In this document: piece after piece, positions 57,797 to 64,000 of the stretch | How the letters are laid out: each line of letters begins with the position of its first letter | Position numbering within the stretch: position 1 is the first letter of the stretch | From: Theristus sp. LFF4_11 | Lineage: Eukaryota; Nematoda; Chromadorea; Monhysterida; Xyalidae | Assembly (NCBI GenBank): GCA_030248135.1 | Contig: JASANC010003999.1 | Location: 1-64,000 of the forward strand | Length of the DNA stretch: 64,000 bases | Reading direction: 5' to 3' | Made by a program: the position numbers and the translations under genes | The notes under the pieces: model-generated | The model's database searches: none | What the model was told of the DNA's origin: nothing | The model's input: only the letters and a program-made list of their open reading frames with translations

Positions 57797-59954
57797 CAGG
57801 GGTCGAGATGGGGGGGGGGGGGGGGTACCCCCCCCCAACCAAGTCGACACCCCCCCCCCACCCGGGCAAACCCCCCCCCCCAAATTTTGGTCAAAATACC
57901 CCCCCCCTCTAAAAATATTGGGGGGCCAGACCCCCCCCCCCTCCCAGATTTCGACCTTCCAAACCCCCCCCCCCACGAATCATAGACAAAAGACCGCACG
58001 TACCAAAAGACCGCACGTGCCAAAAGACCGCAAGACCAAAATACCGCAGATTGGTGTGGAACCAAAATACCGCACGTGCCAAAAGACCGCACGAGCATTT
58101 AGCAAGTCGGTTCCGCTGATTCTATTTCGATTTTACAATTGCATCAAGCAACATTCGTATCATTTCTTGTGATAAATTGTGTTGTTTTCGTTTGTTCATT
58201 GTTCGAGTTCCACTTTTACGCAACAAAATTGTTTTTTTCCTGGTTCACTGGATTTGGAACACGGCCAAATAGTAAAAATGATTGTGGACACAGCGTTTAA
58301 AACTCACTTTTGTTTCATAATTTGTCATGGATTATCAAAGTTAGCTGGGGGAATCGTTAGCTGGGCGACGTTTTCTGTTGGCAGTCTGCGCGTTTCACCG
58401 TGTTTGTCTTGTGCACCGACCTGTCACGCGACTCTCCCGGCGCTGTGCTCAACCGATTTCAACGAACTATGGCTGAATCAACTCAGTAGAACACTGGCAA
58501 CACGATTATGTGTCGTTTGTGGTTGGTTCCGATCATTTTTTAAAAACCAAAACATATAAAATCACAACAAATTTGTGTTTTGTCGTTTTTCACACTTTTT
58601 TATTGCAAAGCAACCGATGCTGAATAAAACAACAATCAACCAGAAACTACATATCAACGTGTTCCGGATGTTCTGCTGAGATGATTGAGCCGTCGATCGT
58701 CGAAATCGGCCTAGTAAATCGTGATCTGAACGACGTTTTCTGTTGACCATCTGAGCGTTTCACCGTGTGTGTCGCGCGCGCCGACCTGTCACGCAGCACT
58801 GCCGGCGCTGTGCTTGACCGATTTCGACGAACTACAGCTCAATCAATTCAGCAGAACACCGGCAACACGATGATGTGTCGTTTGTGGTTGGTTCCGATCC
58901 TTTTTTTAAAAACCAAAAAAATCCAAATCTCGATAAATTTGTGTTTTGTCGTTTTTCACACTTTTTTGATTGCAAAGCAACCGATGCTGAATAAAACAAC
59001 AATCAACCAGAAACTGCATATAGTCGTGTTCCGAATGTTCTACTGAGATGATTGAGCCGTCGATCGTCGAAATCGGCCAAGTAAATCGTGATCTGAACGA
59101 CGTTTTCTGTTGACAATCTGAGCGTTTCACCGTGTGTGTCGCGCGCGCCGACCTGTCACGCAGCACTGCCGGCGCTGTGCTTGACCGATTTCGACGAACG
59201 ACCGCTCAATCAATTCAGCAGAACACCGGCAACACGATGATATGTCGTTTGTGGTTGGTTCCGATCATTTTTTCAAAAACCAAAAAAATCCAAAATCACC
59301 ATAAATTTGTGTTTTGTCGTTTTTCACACTTTTTTTATTGCGCGCCAACTGATGTTGAATGGAACAAAAACCAACCATAAACGACACGTCATCATGTTAC
59401 GGGTGCTCTGCTGATTTGATTGAGCCATGGATTGCCAAAATCGGCCAAGGAAATCGTGATCTGGACGACGTTATGTGTTCCCTTTTTGTGTTTCACGACA
59501 TGTGTCTTGTGCGCCGATCTGTCACGCAACGCGACTCTGCCGGCGCTGTGCTCAACCGATTTCAAGGATCGACAACTCAGTCAATGATTTTTGTGGAATA
59601 AAAAAGGATAGGAAGACAAAATAAACATAAAATAACATATCATAATCACGTACGCAGTGAATGATTTTGGTGCGGTCTTTTGGCACGTGCGGTATTTTGG
59701 TTTGATAGCATCTGCGGTCTTTTGGTCGCAAAAAAATCTCAAATGTGCGGTCTTTTGGCACGTGCGGTCTTTTGTTATGATTCGGGGGGGGGTTTGGAAG
59801 GTCGAAATCTGGGAGGGGGGGGGGGGGTCTGGCCCCCAAAATTTTTAGAGGGGGGGTATTTTAACCAAAATTTGGGGGGGGGGGTTTGCCCGGGTGGGGG
59901 GGGGGGGTGTCGACCTTGGTAGGGGGGGGTACCCCCCCCCCATCTCGACCCCTG
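57797..59954. mobile_element. Central element of the palindrome, family C, with long inverted ends
   Basis: It starts CAGGGGTCGAGATG and ends CATCTCGACCCCTG, hAT-like termini, and the outer 300 bases or so at each end are inverted copies. These contain long G/C homopolymer runs and a short tandem motif (CAAAAGACCGCACGTGC and variants) at 57988-58100 and 59655-59775. The interior holds a 366-base tandem array. The flanking octamers are ATTGCAGT and ACTGCAAT, which are reverse complements, so there is no direct target duplication. No transposase is seen. Confidence 0.75.
58320..59605 (+). repeat. Satellite-like tandem array, about 366-base unit, 3.5 copies
   Basis: Unit starts (CGACGTT) fall at 58366, 58731, 59098 and 59466, giving spacings of 365, 367 and 368. 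Conserved stretches include GCGCCGACCTGTCACGCA, CCGGCGCTGTGCT and TTTGTGTTTTGTCGTTTTTC. The outer units are more diverged than the middle two. All units point the same way, so the array itself is not palindromic. Confidence 0.85.
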
Positions 59955-60009
59955 ACTGCAATTTGAACGGCCCGCGTTTGATTCTGATAACTGATTACGG
60001 TAACGCACC

Positions 60010-60058
60010 AGCCAATCAGCTAATGCCCCAAATTATCCAGACCGACTATATAAGAGCG
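60010..60058 (+). promoter_or_regulatory. MIS12 promoter, right copy (CCAAT + TATA)
   Basis: GCCAATCAGC at 60011-60020 and CTATATAAGAG at about 60046-60056 lie 85 and 50 bases before the ATG at 60096. The central transposable element ends at 59954, so this short promoter is the only unique sequence between the element and the gene. Confidence 0.62.
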
Positions 60059-60095
60059 TAATACAAACAAACGTCGAGGTCGAGCTCGCTCGAAA

Positions 60096-62913
60096 ATGTC
60101 GCAGTCGACCGATAGCATTTCAAAAGCGACAGCAAGCAAAGTGAAAACTGAAGCAGCAGCAGCGCAAACAATCGATCCATCTCCATCATCATCATCAGCT
60201 CCTTCAACGTCAGCGGCGGCGGCTGCATCGTTTGACGATTTCGAGTTGGACGGCGAAATTTTCGAATTGGCTGGTCGTTGTCGCGCCGTGAACCTCGAAT
60301 ATGAGACGCAGTTCTTTGAGTTCAATCCGAAAGCTCTGGTGGATACCAGTGAGTCGGTGATGATGTGGAAATTCACAAACAAAACACCAAGACAAGACAA
60401 AGTTGTTCTTTTGGCCATGAATTGTTGTTTCATTTTCCGTTGATCGAACGGTGTCGAGTTGCTGTGATCGCCTGGTGATTCTTGAAACTGATCCGGTTAT
60501 CTGGACCATCGTTGTCTTCGCGTCGTTCAGATTGCCGAGATCATAATTCGTTCCATTAATTTTACCAGTATTTTTTCAGTGAACAACATCATTCTGGAAA
60601 AACTAGAAGACGCAACGCGGGTGGTGTTGCAAGAAGAGGTTCGTTCGTAATTTTCTGCTTCCGTTCTGGTTCTATCAACCCACAGCTTTTGATGTTTTTA
60701 TTTCAATTTTTCAAAACTTTTTCAGGGAGTCGGCGCCGATGAAGCAATGGATTTTGTTGAAAAGTTACTGACAAAGTCGTTGACCGTAAACTTTCAGATT
60801 GAACGCATGATGGACAAGTTTGAGGTTTGCGGTGGTTGGAAGTAGGGTTGGCAAAATACCGTTTTTTTTTCAAATCGTGGTAAAAAAACCTGTATTTTTA
60901 CCGGTAAAATTACGGTAATTTTACCGGAAAAAAACGAAAGCCAAAAAGGTGTAAAACCCACATATTTTTTGCAGCCGACTTTCAACTTGAACCAGGACTT
61001 GTGAAAACAACTTTCAGAATGCTTTGTTCAAAATATCGTGCACCAACAAAGAAAATAAATTATGTTTGGGCTTGAAAACCCAAAAGGTCAGCAATAAATC
61101 GAACATTATCTTTTGCTCAATAATTTATATTCCACCAATTACACAAGAAAAAACCACAGCGTTTTCACCGGACAGTCTTTGGTCACAATAGACGAACACA
61201 ATTTGCTGCAATAACGCAGTTAAACCGAATCAGTTCAGTCAGTTCAGATCAAAAAGAAAACAAATCAGTAATTGTGTAAGAAAGACAATGTTGAGCGACA
61301 TTTGGAATTTTTGAAATTTTCAGCTCAGCTCGGCAGCTCCAGCTGATTCTTGCACATCGCTTAACAGTTCTTTCAAACGTCAGTGTCAATTTCGTCGTCA
61401 TATTTTTCTTGGTCACAGATTTTCTCATTTTCTCATCAAAAATGATATAAAAACTCAGGGTCCGAAATTGAAAAAAACTGGAAAAATACAGAAACGGTCT
61501 TTTTCCCGTTTTTTTTCAAGGCACCAATTTTTGCCCTGGTAAAAAACGCGTATAAATACGTGTTTTTTTACCGGTAAAAAATCCGGTATTTTTACCATGC
61601 CAACCCTAGTTGGAAGTTTACTTTCAAACAAATCGATGCGTCATATGGTCGCTATCAATCTTTTATGTGAAAAATGTACTTTTGTACCTTGCTGGTGTCA
61701 AACGAGGCTAATATTTGCAAGCTCTGATATACTGAATTTGTAATTGTAAACATTGATGAGACATAACAGCTGACATGACGGCTGATTGATTGATAATTGT
61801 CGATGAATGATAATCATTATGCAGACAATCGGCACTTTGAACCTTTCAAATTAAATTTTCGATTCAAAATGAATGATTGATAATTGTCGATGAATGATAA
61901 TCATTATGCAGACAATCGGCACTTTGAACCTTTCAATTTAAATTTTCGATTCAAAATGAGCTTCAATTTTATTTTTAGTTTTGCGTTTTTGTTTTGCTTC
62001 TTCCCAACGACAGGCGAAATAACAATAAAACTTATTAATAGATGATATTTATTTTAAAATTCAGAATGAAATCAAGTGAAAATAACAGAAATACCTCGCA
62101 AAAAACGTTTTTAGGCGTACTGCATCGAGAGCGTTTTCCACGTGCCTTCGTTTGTGCTGTTGCCCAGTGACCAGGTGCATGCGGAGGCGGAGTTGAGCGA
62201 ACAACAACGAACGGAACTCTTGGAGGGACTCGACCTCGCGTATTCGTTCCTGAACAAGGTTGGTCGAGTCACAAAAGTACCGTTTGATTGACTTGATGCT
62301 AAAAGTTACGCGGCAATTGAAAATCAACTGAGGTGACCGTAGTTTCTGAGACGACAGTCACTTCTTGAATTGCCGCGTCGAGCACGACACAAATTTTCCA
62401 TTATGAGAACGTCTGCAAACACATTGATTCTCAAAAAACCAAAGGAGACTATAACAATGGTGGTGTTCTAGCCCTTTTTGCGCGTGGTTTTTTTTCGGTT
62501 GCTCGCCAACACACCAGCAAGCGTGTGCATCAGAGAGGCGCGCGCACAACACGATGTCTCTTTTTTGTGTGTGTGCCTGTGTGTTTGCGTGTCCATTGTT
62601 CACGTGGTTCTGCAGCAGCAAACGACACGACATTCCTCACAATGGCATCCACAGCGTGTTGTTTGCAGGCTGAATTCGAATTTCTGCACTGCTTCTTGTT
62701 GCAATGCAGGAGTGCGCCTATCGAAACGCGTTGCGTCAACGTCTGAAACTGGTGCACGCAACGAAAGAGCTGCTGCAACACTCGGTGGAAGTGTGCCAAC
62801 GGAAACGCGACGAATTGCTGGCGGCCAACGAGCGGCTGAATGGAGTGGAAAGCAGTTTCGAAATGGAGAATCGCGAGAATCTACCACCGACAGTGATGGA
62901 CGTCGATGGTTGA
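60096..62913 (+). CDS. MIS12: MIS12 kinetochore protein, right copy
   Basis: Five exons: 60096-60348, 60580-60638, 60726-60824, 62115-62258 and 62710-62913, giving 252 residues in mirror arrangement to the left copy. Splice sites and phases are the same. The frame is fully open, so both copies could be functional. Differences from the left copy cluster in the disordered leader (Val6/Asp, Thr8/Ile, Thr11/Ala, Asp19/Glu and one extra Ser). The folded part shows only Ser-to-Leu (EKSLTK/EKLLTK) and Gln-to-His (QVQAE/QVHAE), and the tail has Leu-to-Pro near the C-terminus. The signature YETQFFEFNPKAL is unchanged. It is divergently oriented from the left copy, with about 2.4 kb between start codons. 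Confidence 0.88.
60843..61608. mobile_element. hAT-like miniature element, family G, in MIS12 intron 3 (right arm)
   Basis: It starts TAGGGTTGGCAAAA and ends GCCAACCCTA, with a perfect 8-base TSD GTTGGAAG (60835-60842 and 61609-61616). The left-arm copy has one mismatch in its duplication, which shows a substitution after the arms separated. Confidence 0.87.
61786..61959. repeat. 88-base direct tandem repeat in MIS12 intron 3 (right arm)
   Basis: Mirror of 55793-55966, with two near-identical units. Confidence 0.85.
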
Positions 62914-63045
62914 TGTTTACATTTGTTTTTATTTTTTGCTTTATTTGTGTTTGCATTTCGTAGTTTCGTGAATTCCGCTAGTGTTTCAAATAGAATTGTA
63001 ATTGGTTTGTTTGATTCCGCAACAAAAATGATGCTACATAACAGG

Positions 63046-63211
63046 CTAACTCAAAATTATGGGCTATTCGATGATTGGTTGGTGATCACGTGATACATGC
63101 TTTCTATGCAGGAGGACAGACCCCGCCACCTTAACTGCAATGACAGCACAGAAGCAGCCTCGTGATCACCAACCAATCAGCTGATTGCTTATAATTTAGG
63201 TACTACTGTAG
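63046..63211. mobile_element. Family D miniature element downstream of MIS12 (right arm)
   Basis: Mirror of 54541-54706, ending AGGTACTACTGTAG. After it, AATAAA at about 63548 is a plausible MIS12 polyadenylation signal. Confidence 0.6.
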
Positions 63212-63649
63212 TTGCATCTTGCATGTAACCCTTTCATTTCTATCACTGGTCCACTGTACGCGATTTCGAAATTTTGTACTTTTCGGCTTCAAACATCCAG
63301 AAGATGCCAGCTGATGCAGCCGCTGACTGACAACACTGAGATGGGCGCTTCTTATCTACAATAATATTGTTGTCACGTTTTTTATGATTTTCGATTTTTT
63401 GAAAAAGTATTTGATGACCGTCAGTTTTTATCACTGGTGCGCCATTGTGTTTGCCTAATTTTGTTTTGTGTCTTTTTCTTGCTAGTGTGAGAAAGTCGAA
63501 TGATCACGTTTTTGCTGATCATTGATTTCGTTTTTGTTTTCATTGAAAATAAAACATTTCACAATGCACTTTTCACGCCACCACTCTTTTCCGTTTCGAA
63601 TGTTCTTCTGATTGAACACTTTTTTGCCTTGTCTCATTGGCTACTATTA

Positions 63650-63848
63650 TCTCTTCTTTTGGTTCTGTGACTCAAGAGCGCGTTGAAAGAAAATCTTTTT
63701 CATGCTTGACGCGGCAGTTCAAATTTGCTGACGTGACCCACGTCCAAAAATGCGATGGAGTGCGTTTTCTGTGATTTAGAAATGCCGCATAAAGCATGAA
63801 ACTGGTTTCCTTTCTGCGTCTGCAAACCCATGGAGGTGCAGAAAAGGA
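63650..63848. mobile_element. Family H repeat (right arm)
   Basis: It begins TTTTGGTTCTGTGACTCAAG, with the core TTTTTCATGCTTGACGCGGC and its inverse GCCGCATAAAGCATGAAAC. Mirror of about 53905-54105. Confidence 0.55.
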
Positions 63849-63917
63849 AAGATAATACCATAAAATGTTTTCACTCAATGTCAACCAGTTCTCAGCAACA
63901 CTTTTGAGCAGAAAACA

Positions 63918-64000
63918 ATGGCCTCTGATGATAATAATCGTACCAGTGAAAATGCGCAGAAAATTATTGAGTTCTGCGCGCATTTGGGCACTTTGAAACA
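63918..64000 (+). CDS. HDDC2: HDDC2 second copy, start of exon 1 (cut by window edge)
   Basis: The frame starts MASDDNN and continues through IIEFCAHLGTLK, matching exon 1 of the HDDC2 gene at 52728-53837. Substitutions include Ser8 to Arg and Leu14 to Gln. The rest lies outside the window, so it is not known whether the copy is complete. Confidence 0.8.
   Translation, partial: MASDDNNRTSENAQKIIEFCAHLGTLK

Larger units (their letters stand above)
59955..64000. repeat. Right arm of the large inverted duplication
   Basis: It mirrors 53752-57796 about an axis near 58876 and runs off the right edge of the window. It carries MIS12, its intron elements, the downstream miniature repeats and the first exon of a second HDDC2 copy. 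Differences from the left arm are small, for example one extra TCA codon in MIS12 exon 1 and a few substitutions. Confidence 0.93.

Noticed and set aside
57740..57985. Pro/Gly-rich open frames on both strands near 57.8 and 59.9 kb
   Set aside because: They are translations of long C/G homopolymer runs in the ends of the family C element.

Overview
The window is animal nuclear DNA. Every gene is split into small GC-rich exons separated by AT-rich introns. The set includes an NCK adaptor and an FMRFamide-receptor-like GPCR, which are animal families. The compact genes (about nine in 64 kb) and the nematode-like BTB protein suggest a small invertebrate, perhaps an ecdysozoan. The phylum cannot be fixed from the sequence alone. 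Many short non-autonomous DNA transposons are present, several with perfect target-site duplications (TSDs).

Layout. 0.5-1.0 kb: N-terminal exon of a probable homeobox-type repressor (minus). 4.8-7.9 kb: BTB-domain protein (minus). 9.1-11.3 kb: AMPK beta subunit (minus). 11.4-18.0 kb: nested cluster of hAT-like miniature elements. 18-26 kb: long T-rich region, probably the leader or first intron of the NCK gene. 26.3-30.5 kb: NCK (plus). 31.8-34.8 kb: FMRFamide-type GPCR (minus). 36.8-38.6 kb: two G-run-rich miniature elements in opposite orientation. 39.4-41.4 kb: GID4 (minus). 42.2-49.3 kb: IMPACT (minus), with a 2.9 kb element in one intron whose inverted ends are minisatellites. 49.4-52.3 kb: two more elements. 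52.7-53.8 kb: HDDC2 (minus). 53.75-64.0 kb: a large near-perfect inverted duplication holding two head-to-head MIS12 genes around a 2.16 kb element.

Exon models were built by joining conserved protein segments and checking splice phase. Across all introns modelled the 5' splice sites are unusual: only 1 of 28 GT donors reads GTA, and most are GTG, GTT or GTC with G at +5. Two introns appear to be GC-AG.

The genes do not form an operon. Three of them act in nutrient or energy control: AMPK beta, GID4 (substrate receptor of an E3 ligase) and IMPACT (inhibitor of GCN2 activation). NCK and the GPCR are signalling proteins, and MIS12 is a kinetochore component. The two strongest observations are the MIS12 palindrome, whose central element has mirrored flanks instead of a TSD, and the GTNNG-like donor usage.
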